DNA of 48,819 bases from an uncultured Oxalobacter sp. (lineage in GTDB: Bacteria; Pseudomonadota; Gammaproteobacteria; Burkholderiales; Burkholderiaceae_D). The DNA is taken from assembly GCA_934401755.1 (NCBI GenBank), contig CAKRSU010000014.1, positions 1 through 48,819 of the forward strand, written 5' to 3'. Numbering within the stretch: the first letter of the stretch is position 1; every line of letters begins with the position of its first letter. The position numbers and the translations under genes are program-made. Positions 21,739-31,773 of the stretch are shown here, one piece after another. Below the pieces are notes generated by a model that did not search any database, had not been told where the DNA came from, and saw nothing but the letters and a program-made list of their open reading frames with translations.

Positions 21739-22407
21739 TGGCAAAAGAAGCACAGAAGCTATCAGAAGTTAATCGGCTCAAATTAGAAAAAGGATATCGA
21801 ATGGTCTAACTTTCAGATACAGGACTCGCTGCAAAGCCATCTTACTGTTTTCCGAAGGTTATTCTCCATTGCAAATAGCAGACATACTGAATGTCACCAA
21901 CCCATCAATCTATAAGTGGATTAAACGTTTTGAAGCAGAAGGCATCAAGGGCTTGGAAACTCGTTCTGGTCAAGGTCGTAAACCAATAATGGATTGTTCT
22001 GATGAGAAAGCAGTCCGCAAGGCTATTAAAGAAGACCGTCAAAGCGTATCAAAAGCCCGTGAGGCCTAGCAAAACGCTACAGGCAAAAAAGCCAGTGATA
22101 TAACATTTAAACGTTTTTTAGAAGCATTGGTGCAAGATATAAGCGTATAAGAAGACGCCCAAGGGGAAAACCCTCACCGCAACTCTATGCCTACAAGAAA
22201 GAGAAGTTGCAAGAACTTGAAGCCCTTGATTACAAAGGGGATATCGTATCGTACTATGCCGATGAAAGCCATGTCTGTATGAATGGGTATGTCCCCTACG
22301 GTTGGCAATTTAAAGATGAGAATGTGTCTATTCCATCAGAGAAAGCTGCACGGCTCAACATCTTTGGCATGATTACTAAAAAGAATCAATATAAAGGTTT
22401 TACCACG
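21739..22407 (+). pseudogene. IS630-type transposase remnant
   Basis: Pieced together over several frames. The HTH part reads SEGYSPLQIADILNVTNPSIYKWIKRFEAEGIKGLETR in consecutive pieces. It hits a TAG at 22067 (KAREA*QNATGKK, probably a former Trp or Gln codon). Near 22128 one G appears lost, after which the frame reads RYKRIRRRPRGKPSPQ and the catalytic DDE core YADESHVCMNGYVPYGW...NIFGMI. After KKNQYKGFTT the frame runs into HsdR sequence, so the C-terminal third is absent. The N-terminus (MAKEAQKLSEVNRLK) is also out of frame. Confidence 0.8.
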
Positions 22408-22893
22408 CAGAACCGAGTTCATGATCCGCATATGGATCCAGCTGCAATACACGAAACACTATCAGAGCTGCATAAATCTTTTGCATTTTTATCACAAGAA
22501 GAACAAAAATACGCAAACCAATTTTTGCATGATATCCAGACAGGCGATGCTAATTTGGTAGAAGGAAATACATTTCGTGACTATATCGTAGCTTATGAAA
22601 AAGATACAAAAGCCAATCAGATTGAACAACTTTCAACTTATCTTGGCTGTTCTGCTCAGCTTTTAAAGAAAAGCGTAGAGACCTATCCTGGAATGGGACT
22701 GAATGTGGAAATAAAAGCCATTATGGAAACGGTTGATATGGAAAAAGCACTGGCGTATTTCACAAAAATAGAAGGAAAGCCGCTTAAACGTTTTCGAGTC
22801 AAGCAAAAAGTGGATAACCTGCTAAGAAGATTTATCACTTCTGGTGGTATAGATATCCCGGTTCCGGACATGAGTCCAAATAGTTCAGAATAG
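22408..22893 (+). pseudogene. hsdR: C-terminal remnant of type I restriction endonuclease subunit R
   Basis: The last 160 or so codons of the frame that begins in the IS630 remnant. They match the C-terminal helical region of HsdR, which contacts the methyltransferase core in type I systems of the EcoR124I kind: HKSFAFLSQEEQKYANQFLHD split by short stretches, GDANLVEGNTFRDYI, KANQIEQLSTYLG and KVDNLLRRFITSGG. The nuclease and two helicase domains (about 85% of a normal 1000-residue HsdR) are gone. The remnant is fused in frame to the transposase piece. No hsdM or hsdS is in the window. Confidence 0.78.
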
Positions 22894-22940
22894 GAGCGTA
22901 GTATCAGAGAACTCATCGGCATAGGAAAAAGGAGAAAACT

Positions 22941-23870
22941 ATGCCAAATAAAAACAAACCGACCGACTATTTGAAAGACTATTATCAAAAATGGGTATCT
23001 GTCTACAAAGAAGGCGCCATTCGCGAAGTAACCCTCTCAAAATACCGCATGAGTTTGGTATGGCTTGGTAGGCTTGCACCAGAGCTCAGGCTCTGCGATG
23101 TCACTCGTGTAGCTTACCAACAAATTATCAACGCTTATGCGAAAGTACATGAACGCCAGACAACTATGGATTTCCACCACCAGATAAAAGGAGCAATTCT
23201 TGATGCAGTAGATGAGGGGCTAATTCCTCGTGACCCGACTAGAAAAGTTATCATTAAAGGGAAAACACCTGCACACAAAAAGATCAAGTATTTAAGCCAA
23301 TTTGATTTGCGTACGCTACTAAAAAATCTAACTCTTAACAATGTAGTAACATGGGACTGGTTTATCTTGTTGGTCGCCAAAACGGGAATGCGCTTTTCAG
23401 AAGCACTTGCCATTACGCCAGATGATTTTGATTTTGCCCACCAAATCCTTTCAGTGAACAAAACATGGAACTACAAAGATGATGGAGGCTTCTCTCCGAC
23501 AAAGAATCGTTCATCTGTACGCAAGATCCAGATTGATTGGCAAATGGTGATGCAATTTGCCGCACTAGTAAAGGATCTACCAAAAGAAAAGCCAATCTTT
23601 GTTACAGGAGAAAAAGTATACAATTCAACAGTGAATGATATGTTAGAACGCTATTGTAGAAAACTTGGAATTCCGATTATCTCTATTCATGGGCTACGTC
23701 ATACTCATGCCTCAATTCTCTTATTCGCAGGAGTCTCTATTGCCAGTGTAGCAAGGCGCCTTGGACATGCCAGCATGACGACGACACAAAAAACCTATTT
23801 GCATATTATACAAGAATTGGAGAATCAAGATGTGGATCTTGTCATGAGATCACTATCTAATCTAATGTAA
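22941..23870 (+). CDS. Tyrosine recombinase/phage-type integrase
   Basis: 309 residues. A SAM-like core-binding domain (about 1-100) precedes the catalytic domain. The catalytic residues are visible: Arg in TGMRFSEAL, Lys in the beta-hairpin region (KNRSSVRKIQI), HGLRHTH, His in LGHASMTTTQ and the Tyr in KTYLHI. A GGAG ribosome-binding site precedes the ATG. It lies 47 bases after the HsdR remnant in the same direction and looks intact. Related recombinases sit in many type I restriction loci, where they invert hsdS segments; the location suggests that role, but no hsdS or inverted repeats remain here. A phage or island integrase is the alternative. Confidence 0.88.
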   Translation: MPNKNKPTDYLKDYYQKWVSVYKEGAIREVTLSKYRMSLVWLGRLAPELRLCDVTRVAYQQIINAYAKVHERQTTMDFHHQIKGAILDAVDEGLIPRDPTRKVIIKGKTPAHKKIKYLSQFDLRTLLKNLTLNNVVTWDWFILLVAKTGMRFSEALAITPDDFDFAHQILSVNKTWNYKDDGGFSPTKNRSSVRKIQIDWQMVMQFAALVKDLPKEKPIFVTGEKVYNSTVNDMLERYCRKLGIPIISIHGLRHTHASILLFAGVSIASVARRLGHASMTTTQKTYLHIIQELENQDVDLVMRSLSNLM

Positions 23871-23939
23871 CCCAAAATAACATATAAAATGCTATGCCGA
23901 TGGGTATTTTTTGTTAAGAGCAATTCAAAAAATGAAACT

Positions 23940-23967
23940 TTTAACCACCGGTTATTCCGGTGGTTAA
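23940..23967 (-). terminator. Hairpin terminator for the small secreted protein gene
   Basis: TTAACCACCGG-ttat-TCCGGTGGTTAA is a strong stem just past the stop of the minus-strand gene. On that strand it is followed by AAAAGTTTCATTTTTTG, an imperfect T tract. Confidence 0.55.
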
Positions 23968-23969
23968 AA

Positions 23970-24164
23970 TCAATAACGAATTTTTGCACGAGGAGCAGGT
24001 CTATGGTGTTTAACCTTAGGTGGTTTGGGTTTTCTGACTTTATGAGAAGGCGACTTAACATGATGCGGACGAGAAGATCCACTATCAAAATAAATTGTTC
24101 TTGCTGAAGCAATGCCTGCAAATGACACGCAGCCAGCAATAAGCACGGCTAATAGTTTTTTCAT
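23970..24164 (-). CDS. Small secreted Lys/Pro/His-rich protein
   Basis: 64 residues. A clear signal peptide (MKKLLAVLIAGCVSFAGIASA) is followed by about 43 residues rich in Lys, Arg, Pro and His (KPKPPKVKHHRPAPRAK). The mature peptide would be strongly basic and probably unstructured in the periplasm. An AGGA precedes the ATG at 24164; the upstream in-frame start at 24179 would weaken the signal peptide. No family is recognised and no function can be given. Confidence 0.6.
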   Translation of the reverse strand: MKKLLAVLIAGCVSFAGIASARTIYFDSGSSRPHHVKSPSHKVRKPKPPKVKHHRPAPRAKIRY

Positions 24165-24387
24165 AAAAATTCCTATCAATATAAATTTTCAAATGTTCTC
24201 ATGAACACCAAAACGTCAACTGATAGGTAAAGTTTATGCAGTTTGATCATAGGGCTCAACGACTGTAAGGCTTTGTTACATCTGCTTTTGCTCGATTCTC
24301 ATTGCAAAACTTTAATTGACTGAAAAATAAAATTTCCGTAAAAGATATAAGCTGAAATACTCTTTCATATTATCAAGATAAAAGCAA

Positions 24388-24870
24388 TCAATCCCCATAA
24401 TAGACTTTTTTACAAATAATATTATTTAATAATGATTCTACGGTATTAGGCTTAATACTTCTCTTTTTTGAAGATCCTTTTACGATTTCACCATTAACAA
24501 TTTCTTCAAGTACGAAGATATATCGCCCCCGACAATTACTTTTTGCTTTAATCGATATAACCGTTTTACCATCTTCGCTTTCACCGATAACACGAGCTCG
24601 CCATTTACGACTTTTCATGGAATGACTCCGAATTCTAAAGTCATTCGCATAAATATAATAAGTCATCCCATTATGCTGCTTAACAGGAACCCAATCTTCA
24701 CTTTCTTCCAGATTTTTAGGAATATAAACATCCATACTGATCGGCTCTATGACTTCTCCTTGGCCACTTTGCTCGCCAGATAACGGTGTAGAAATATCGG
24801 CTGCTTGAGTTGCATGAGCAAAAACAAGCACTCCCATAGTAAGAATCAATCCTGCAATTAGTTTCTTCAT
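24388..24870 (-). CDS. Secreted protein resembling the surface-adhesin E/CNP1-like group
   Basis: 160 residues with a signal peptide (MKKLIAGLILTMGVLVFAHATQA). The mature part has the pattern DWVPVKQHNGMTYYIYANDFRIRS, followed by alternating strands and Cys residues (SNCRGRYI, NNIICKK). That layout, a short beta-sandwich beginning with W..V and a Y(I/Y) pair, resembles the small periplasmic protein-E-like family, but the similarity is weak. It is monocistronic. The gap 24871-25132 holds no recognisable feature. Confidence 0.65.
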   Translation of the reverse strand: MKKLIAGLILTMGVLVFAHATQAADISTPLSGEQSGQGEVIEPISMDVYIPKNLEESEDWVPVKQHNGMTYYIYANDFRIRSHSMKSRKWRARVIGESEDGKTVISIKAKSNCRGRYIFVLEEIVNGEIVKGSSKKRSIKPNTVESLLNNIICKKVYYGD

Positions 24871-25132
24871 TTATATTCCTTTTCAGGGGACAAAAATACG
24901 ATATCGCCCCATGCTTAATAAAAAACCATGAAGATAGCAGTTTTTCATGCCTTATCTCTTTTGACAAGATGGTTTATACAACATAATCACAATGACCATA
25001 AAGCTATTAAAATCATTTGTACCAAGTAAGTACCCTGAGTAATCTATTTAGCATCAAGAGAATTGAAAAAATTAGCAAAAATTACATTTTTCTTTTAACG
25101 AAATAGATCATTTTTCCGATTAATCGCTTTTA

Positions 25133-26215
25133 TTACACCGTTTTAATCGGAGGAAATATGCCAGTCATATCCTTAGGCTTATTTGCAACAATACCTGTTA
25201 CTTGATGAGCAATATCTTTAAAAATTCGTGCAATCAACCCGTTAGGATCTGCAGCAACAGCTGGCATTCCGCCATCTGTCTGAGCACACATTGATGCATT
25301 AATAGGAACTTGCCCCAGAGATGGAACACCATACACTTCACTCATGCGCTTACCGCCATCTTTTCCAAAGATATGGGTAATCTCACCACAACACGGGCAT
25401 ACCCATGCACTCATATTCTCAATAATGCCCAAAATATCAACATTCATTTTTTGGAACATCATTAATCCTTTTCGAGCGTCAAGTACCGCAACTTCCTGTG
25501 GAGTTGTAACAACAATGGCCCCTGTTAGAGGAACTTTTTGAGATAATGTCAATTGAATATCTCCTGTTCCTGGCGGCATGTCAATTAACAAATAATCAAG
25601 ATTTTTCCAATTCGTTTGCTCAAGCAATTGCATAAGAGCTTGAGTCACCATCGGCGCACGCCATGCCAATGGCTGAACAGAATCCATCATAAATCCAATC
25701 GACATCATTTGAAGGCCATATTGCTCAATCGGCTCCATATTCTGTCCATCAATGGATTGAGGTAATTCAGATATCCCCATAATCGTCGGTTGAGATGGCC
25801 CATAAATATCGGCATCAAGTATGCCAACTCGCCCCCCTTCGGCCTGTAACGCTAGCGCAAGATTAGCCGTCGTCGTGGATTTTCCGACCCCACCTTTGCC
25901 CGATGAAATCGCAATAATATTTTTAATTCCCTTTATGGGACGAGGACCTCGTTGAAAAGCATGAGAAATGATTCGAGTAACAATATTAACCTTGATATTT
26001 TTAATGCCTGTAATAGTCGCAATAACATCCTTAATACGATTAGCAATATCCTTATGCAAACTCATCGCGGGATAGCCTAATTCAATCGTTAGAGAAACTT
26101 CTGTTTCATGGATGATAATGTCTTTGACAGCTTTTGCCGAAACATAATCCATCTTAAGATTAGGATCAACAACACCACTAATTGCGCTAAGAACATCTGA
26201 TTTCGTAATTGCCAT
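25133..26215 (-). CDS. apbC: Iron-sulfur cluster carrier protein, Mrp/ApbC family
   Basis: Deviant P-loop ATPase that holds and delivers Fe-S clusters in the cytoplasm. The N-terminal MIP18/DUF59-like domain (about 1-85) precedes the P-loop SSGKGGVGKSTT at 104-115. The Walker B-like LLIDMPPGTGDIQ and the cluster-binding CPCC motif (WVCPCCGEITH) are present. The 360 residues fit the proteobacterial form. It lies divergent from the flavodoxin and metG; an apbC-metG neighbourhood is common in proteobacteria. Confidence 0.95.
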   Translation of the reverse strand: MAITKSDVLSAISGVVDPNLKMDYVSAKAVKDIIIHETEVSLTIELGYPAMSLHKDIANRIKDVIATITGIKNIKVNIVTRIISHAFQRGPRPIKGIKNIIAISSGKGGVGKSTTTANLALALQAEGGRVGILDADIYGPSQPTIMGISELPQSIDGQNMEPIEQYGLQMMSIGFMMDSVQPLAWRAPMVTQALMQLLEQTNWKNLDYLLIDMPPGTGDIQLTLSQKVPLTGAIVVTTPQEVAVLDARKGLMMFQKMNVDILGIIENMSAWVCPCCGEITHIFGKDGGKRMSEVYGVPSLGQVPINASMCAQTDGGMPAVAADPNGLIARIFKDIAHQVTGIVANKPKDMTGIFPPIKTV

Positions 26216-26410
26216 AAATGTTTTTCCGTTTCCTTAATCGATCATCAAGATAACAATAAGTGTATCGTAAAACCGAAATACGTGTTTTTAGGAATCGTTT
26301 GACAGGACTTTAGCCACATGCAATGATTAATCAATCAATATCAATGAATACCTTGAACTATTCTCTTTCATACAATCTTATTTAACAAAATACTTAATGG
26401 AGGATTATGA

Positions 26411-26893
26411 ATGAAAAGAAAGTTGGTCGCCTATTTCAGTGCAACAAGCATCACAAAACGCGTAGCAGAAAAAATGGCACAAGCCCTAAAAGCCGACTTA
26501 TATGAAATTAAACCTCAAGTTCCTTATACGGAAAAAGATTTGGATTGGTTAAACCAAAACTCCCGAACAACACAAGAACAAAATGATGCAACATGCCGCC
26601 CACGTCTAATGGATAAAAATGCTCATATCGACGCTTATGATACTATATTTTTAGGTTATCCTATTTGGTGGTATATTGCGCCCCGCATTATTCAAACATT
26701 CCTTGAATCTTATAATTTTTCAGGAAAAACACTAGTGCTATTTGCAACATCAGGCGGCAGTCCTCTTTCAGGAACCATTAATCCATTAATACCCAGTATT
26801 TCTTCTTCTGCCCAAATTATTCCTTGGCGTTTATTAAATGGAGGACCAACTATTAACGATATCGCTAACTGGCTCAAAGACATTAAGCCTTAA
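26411..26893 (+). CDS. Flavodoxin family protein
   Basis: 160-residue FMN-binding electron carrier of the Flavodoxin_4 type. The phosphate loop AYFSATSITKRVAEKMA, the motif DTIFLGYPIWWYIAPRII and the LFATSGGSPL loop contact FMN. GGAGG lies about 8 bases before the ATG. It stands alone between apbC and metG. The redox partner is unknown; apbC next door is suggestive only. Confidence 0.9.
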   Translation: MKRKLVAYFSATSITKRVAEKMAQALKADLYEIKPQVPYTEKDLDWLNQNSRTTQEQNDATCRPRLMDKNAHIDAYDTIFLGYPIWWYIAPRIIQTFLESYNFSGKTLVLFATSGGSPLSGTINPLIPSISSSAQIIPWRLLNGGPTINDIANWLKDIKP

Positions 26894-27015
26894 TCATTTA
26901 TTGAAATAACAATGGTTCAATAAAATGGAGCTATTTTTAGAACCATTCACACTTGTCATGTAGAAACGGTACAATATAAATTGTCTTCGTTTTTTGTCAA
27001 TTTTTACGGTCTATT

Positions 27016-29157
27016 ATGTCAAGAAAGCTGTTTATCACAACTGCACTACCTTATGCCAATGCGCCTTTCCATATCGGTCATATTATGGAATATATTCAAG
27101 CCGATATTTGGGTTCGATATCAACGAATGCAAAAAGATGATGGAAAACAGCGTGAAGTTTATTTCGTCGGAGCAGATGATGCTCATGGCGCTCCGATTAT
27201 GATTGCAGCAGAAAAAGCAGGCAAAACCCCTTCTGAATTTGTTGCTGATATTGCTGCGGGACGTGCTGCACCCTTAAATGGTTTTTTGATCCAATTTGAC
27301 AATTGGCATTCTACAGATAGTCCTGAAAATCACGAATTAAGTCAAAGTATTTATAAGCGTCTACGTGAAAAAGGTCTTATCTATACCAAGACTATTGAAC
27401 AATTTTTCGATCCTGTTAAATCCATGTTTCTCCCAGACCGCTATATTAAGGGAGAATGTCCAAAATGTGGCGCAAAGGATCAATATGGCGATAGCTGCGA
27501 AGTCTGTTCTAGCGTCTATTCTCCGACTGATCTTATTAAGCCTTATTCCGTTCTGACCGGAGCAACTCCTATCATGAAGCAATCCGATCATTATTTCTTT
27601 AAGCTCTCGGATCCGCAATGTATTCAATTCTTAAAAGAATGGACACTAGGGCAGAATACGGGAAAATCTCGTTTGCAATCGGAAGTGGCTAACAAAGCGC
27701 GAGAATGGCTCGAAGGTGAAGGTGATAAAGCGCTTTCAGATTGGGATATTAGCCGCGATGCACCTTATTTTGGGATTGAAATTCCAGATGCTCCCGGTAA
27801 ATTCTTTTATGTATGGCTGGATGCCCCTATCGGCTATCTGGCTTCATTAAAAAACTTACTGACCCGAAAAGGGATCGACTTTGAGGCTTTTTTAGCTGAT
27901 CCTGAAACAGAACAATATCATTTTATTGGTAAAGATATTATTTACTTTCACACATTGTTCTGGCCTGCGATGCTTCATTTTTCTGGACGCAAAGTGCCTG
28001 ATAATGTTTTTGTACATGGTTTTGTTACAGTCTCGGGTGAAAAAATGTCAAAGTCCCGTGGCACAGGAATTTCTCCCCTCCGCTATCTGGAAATTGGGAT
28101 GAACCCAGAATGGCTACGTTATTATTTGGCCGCCAAACTAACAGACCATGTTGAAGATATTGATTTTACCGGCGATGATTTTATTGCTCGCGTTAATTCG
28201 GATTTGATCGGTAAATATGTCAACATTGCAAGCCGCGCTGCTGGATTTATTACCAAGCAATTTAATGGGATCTTAAAATTCGATGCCGAAAATACCAATA
28301 TCCCTCTTTTACAATCATTACGTCATGCTTCAGATGAAGTATCTCATTATTTTGACCGCCGAGAATATGGTCGGGCACTACGTCTTATTATGCGTCTAGC
28401 TGATGACGTAAACGTCTACGTTGATGCCAATAAACCATGGACTCTTGCTAAAGATCCAGCTCAGTCAGATAAACTACAACAAGTCTGTTCTTGCTTACTA
28501 GAAGCTTTCCGTATACTAACGATCTATTTAAAACCCGTATTACCTGCTGTTGCCGAAAAGGTTGAGAAATTCTTAAATATCAAACCATTACAATGGGATG
28601 ATGTTAATTGTCCACTCTCTAGCAATCACGTTATAAATACCTATGAACATTTGATGCAGCGAGTAACCTCTAAAATGCTGGATGCATTATTTAATAAACC
28701 TGAACAAGAGTCTGCCCCAAAAACACAGAAACCAGCGAAAAAATCAGCCAAAGAAAAAATGGCCCCTGATTTAACCCAAAATATCCAACCGCTGCCTGTG
28801 TCTGAAAACTTTGAACCAATATCTGAACAAATTACGATTGAGGATTTTGCTAAATTAGATATGCGAATTGGTAAGATTGTGAACTGCGGCTATGTTGATG
28901 GTTCACAAAAACTCCTTCAACTCGCAATTGATTTAGGAGAAGGACGAATTAGAAACATTTTTTCAGGCATTCGGGAAGCCTATACCCCTGAAGATCTCAT
29001 TGGCAAACTCACCGTTGTTATTGCGAATTTAGCCCCACGTAAAATGCGTTTTGGGATCTCTGAAGGGATGGTCATGGCCGCTTCTGCGGAAAATGATAAG
29101 GGTATTTATCTACTTAAACCTTGGCCTGGAGCAAAGCCAGGTATGCGTCTTAGTTAG
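27016..29157 (+). CDS. metG: Methionine-tRNA ligase
   Basis: Class I aminoacyl-tRNA synthetase that charges Met on tRNA-Met. The HIGH motif is HIGH itself in [11 protein letters not shown] (about 14-24). The zinc knuckle has four Cys ([17 protein letters not shown], about 149-165). KMSKS appears as [11 protein letters not shown] (about 345). A Lys-rich linker (about 570-590) leads to a C-terminal EMAPII-like tRNA-binding domain ([15 protein letters not shown] to the end), which supports dimerisation. The 713 residues match the long bacterial form. The following GNAT gene starts within 30 bases. Confidence 0.97.
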   Translation: MSRKLFITTALPYANAPFHIGHIMEYIQADIWVRYQRMQKDDGKQREVYFVGADDAHGAPIMIAAEKAGKTPSEFVADIAAGRAAPLNGFLIQFDNWHSTDSPENHELSQSIYKRLREKGLIYTKTIEQFFDPVKSMFLPDRYIKGECPKCGAKDQYGDSCEVCSSVYSPTDLIKPYSVLTGATPIMKQSDHYFFKLSDPQCIQFLKEWTLGQNTGKSRLQSEVANKAREWLEGEGDKALSDWDISRDAPYFGIEIPDAPGKFFYVWLDAPIGYLASLKNLLTRKGIDFEAFLADPETEQYHFIGKDIIYFHTLFWPAMLHFSGRKVPDNVFVHGFVTVSGEKMSKSRGTGISPLRYLEIGMNPEWLRYYLAAKLTDHVEDIDFTGDDFIARVNSDLIGKYVNIASRAAGFITKQFNGILKFDAENTNIPLLQSLRHASDEVSHYFDRREYGRALRLIMRLADDVNVYVDANKPWTLAKDPAQSDKLQQVCSCLLEAFRILTIYLKPVLPAVAEKVEKFLNIKPLQWDDVNCPLSSNHVINTYEHLMQRVTSKMLDALFNKPEQESAPKTQKPAKKSAKEKMAPDLTQNIQPLPVSENFEPISEQITIEDFAKLDMRIGKIVNCGYVDGSQKLLQLAIDLGEGRIRNIFSGIREAYTPEDLIGKLTVVIANLAPRKMRFGISEGMVMAASAENDKGIYLLKPWPGAKPGMRLS

Positions 29158-29183
29158 TGAATCAAAAAGGAGAACTTGCACAG

Positions 29184-29660
29184 ATGGGAATTACGGTCAG
29201 TGAAGCTTCTGAAGAAGATGCCCCGCTTATCGCGGATTTAACAAGAAAAGCATGGGCTGGCCGCGGCCCTATCAACTCTCGCGGTCATACGGATACAACG
29301 GATCAAGTCATTTCTGATCTGCATGAAGGGGGAGCATTTATCCTATGGGTGGATGATAAACCTGTAGGATCTATCCGTTGGGCGCCGACGGATGAAGATG
29401 ATGAAATTTGGAAAATTCGACGATTAGGCGTGCTTCCTGAATATGCTGGACAAAATTTATCCCAGTATTTAATTGAAGCTTGTATTAATCGCGCACAACT
29501 TTCAGATATTGCAGAATTGCGTCTTTTTCTTCATCCATGGTATGAGCCCATGACTCGTTTTTATGAAGCCTATGGCTTTGCCCCTGCCCCTGAAATCGAA
29601 TTCACCTTACGCAATCCTAATGAACCACCACCATTTATGATGCGTAAAGATTTGCACTAA
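29184..29660 (+). CDS. GNAT-family N-acetyltransferase
   Basis: 158 residues. Acetyl-CoA-binding motif A is visible as IRRLGVLPEYAGQNLSQYLI, followed by LRLFLHPWYEPMTRFYEAYGF, the usual strand and helix near the CoA. The substrate is not predictable. I chose the ATG at 29184 (MGITVSEASEED), which has AAGGAG 11 bases upstream, over a GTG overlapping the metG stop. It is probably cotranscribed with metG. Confidence 0.85.
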   Translation: MGITVSEASEEDAPLIADLTRKAWAGRGPINSRGHTDTTDQVISDLHEGGAFILWVDDKPVGSIRWAPTDEDDEIWKIRRLGVLPEYAGQNLSQYLIEACINRAQLSDIAELRLFLHPWYEPMTRFYEAYGFAPAPEIEFTLRNPNEPPPFMMRKDLH

Positions 29661-29667
29661 TATCACC

Positions 29668-29886
29668 ATGTTTATTCAACTTCATCTTGATCATCACTAT
29701 ATTTCAGCAATTGATACGCTACTGCAAACTTATCAATCCAAAAATCAAGAGAGAAAAATTTTAAAGCCTTCATCTCAAGAAAAAGCGTTACAACTGCTAC
29801 CCGAAAAAGAATTGCCATTTACACGCCATAAAAAAAGCGACGATACTCGCAATTTCAATCTTCCCAATTTATCCGATCAAAAATAG
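29668..29886 (+). CDS. Small hypothetical protein upstream of scpA
   Basis: 72 residues without a signal peptide or membrane segment, hydrophilic and Gln/Lys-rich (YQSKNQERKILK, LLPEKELPF). No clear ribosome-binding site precedes the ATG. It fills the gap between the GNAT gene (7 bases before) and scpA (6 bases after), so it is read with them whether or not it is translated. In related genomes a short DUF3460 gene can occur near here, but I see no clear match. It could be a decayed gene. Confidence 0.4.
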   Translation: MFIQLHLDHHYISAIDTLLQTYQSKNQERKILKPSSQEKALQLLPEKELPFTRHKKSDDTRNFNLPNLSDQK

Positions 29887-29892
29887 ATTATT

Positions 29893-30717
29893 ATGGAAGG
29901 GCAAGAATTATCCCAAAATCATGAAGCGCACCGTATCGCAAAGCTATATGGGCAACCGCTCACATCCTTGCCTGATGATTTATTCATTCCCCCTGAAGCA
30001 TTAGAAATCTTTCTTGAAGCATTCGAAGGCCCTCTTGATTTATTATTGTACTTGATCAGACGACAGAACTTTAACATCCTTGATATCCCAATGGCAGCCT
30101 TAACAACTCAATATATGCACTATATTGACCGCATTCGAGCACAAAAATTAGAACTTGCTGCAGAATATTTGCTCATGGCCGCAATGTTAGTTGAAATTAA
30201 ATCTCGCATGTTACTGCCCCGCCCCACATTAGATATCACTGAAGAGACAGAAGATCCTCGAGCAGAATTAGTTCGTCGCTTATTGCAATATGAGCAAATC
30301 AAACGAGCAGCCCTACAACTAGAAGAACTTCCTCGTATCAACCGAGACTTTTTTCCTACCACGATACAAAGACCGCTCTCTCATGAAACGCCACTTCCAA
30401 ACGTCACACCAGAAGCACTACATCAAGCACTGATGGGAATGATTGAACGTTTAAAGCTTTCTGCCCAACACATTATCACTCGGCAAGAACTTTCTGTACG
30501 TGAACATATGACGCTAATCCTTCGACAACTGCAACACGGTCAATTCATCCCATTTGAAAACCTATTTGATATCACCATTGGCATACCCGCTATCATTGTG
30601 CATTTTCTTGCATTACTTGAATTGGCAAAAGAAACGCTTATTCAAATGACTCAAGAAAAAACAGGAGCCCCTATTTTTATTCGATTAGCTCCCCAAGCAA
30701 TCCATTCTTGTGGTTGA
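29893..30717 (+). CDS. scpA: Segregation and condensation protein A
   Basis: Kleisin subunit of the SMC-ScpAB condensin. The N-terminal ScpA signature FEGPLDLLLYLIRRQNFNILD (here in two pieces) and YLLMAAMLVEIKSRMLLP are clear. The C-terminal winged-helix region (FLALLELAKETLIQM) that closes the SMC ring is present. The 274 residues fit the family. scpB and smc are not nearby, which is common in betaproteobacteria. panC follows. Confidence 0.93.
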   Translation: MEGQELSQNHEAHRIAKLYGQPLTSLPDDLFIPPEALEIFLEAFEGPLDLLLYLIRRQNFNILDIPMAALTTQYMHYIDRIRAQKLELAAEYLLMAAMLVEIKSRMLLPRPTLDITEETEDPRAELVRRLLQYEQIKRAALQLEELPRINRDFFPTTIQRPLSHETPLPNVTPEALHQALMGMIERLKLSAQHIITRQELSVREHMTLILRQLQHGQFIPFENLFDITIGIPAIIVHFLALLELAKETLIQMTQEKTGAPIFIRLAPQAIHSCG

Positions 30718-30782
30718 CAATTAACCGGGCTTTACGCTTTTCCGATGAAGGTTGACCCATACGTGCTTTAAGCACAGAATAA

Positions 30783-31673
<891 letters not shown>

Positions 31674-31695
31674 CGTTAAACATTCTTTTATTTTT

Positions 31696-31726
31696 AAAAG
31701 GCGATCTGTTTTGATCGCCTTTTCTG
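31696..31726 (+). terminator. Terminator of panC
   Basis: AAAAGGCGATC-tgtttt-GATCGCCTTTT is a perfect stem with a T-rich 3' side. It lies in the upstream extension of the next reading frame and supports the later start chosen for that gene. Confidence 0.85.
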
Positions 31727-31773
31727 TTATCCTCACTATATCTTGTTTCCCTGTCCGTATTTTAGGAGGAATG

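Noticed and set aside
20274..23870. Genomic island inserted at the tRNA-Phe 3' end by the integrase
   Set aside because: I looked for a repeat of the tRNA 3' end (GGTTCGATTCCGCCCCGGGC) near 23870-24000 and found none, and the tRNA terminator is intact. The ISL3 element alone explains the position.
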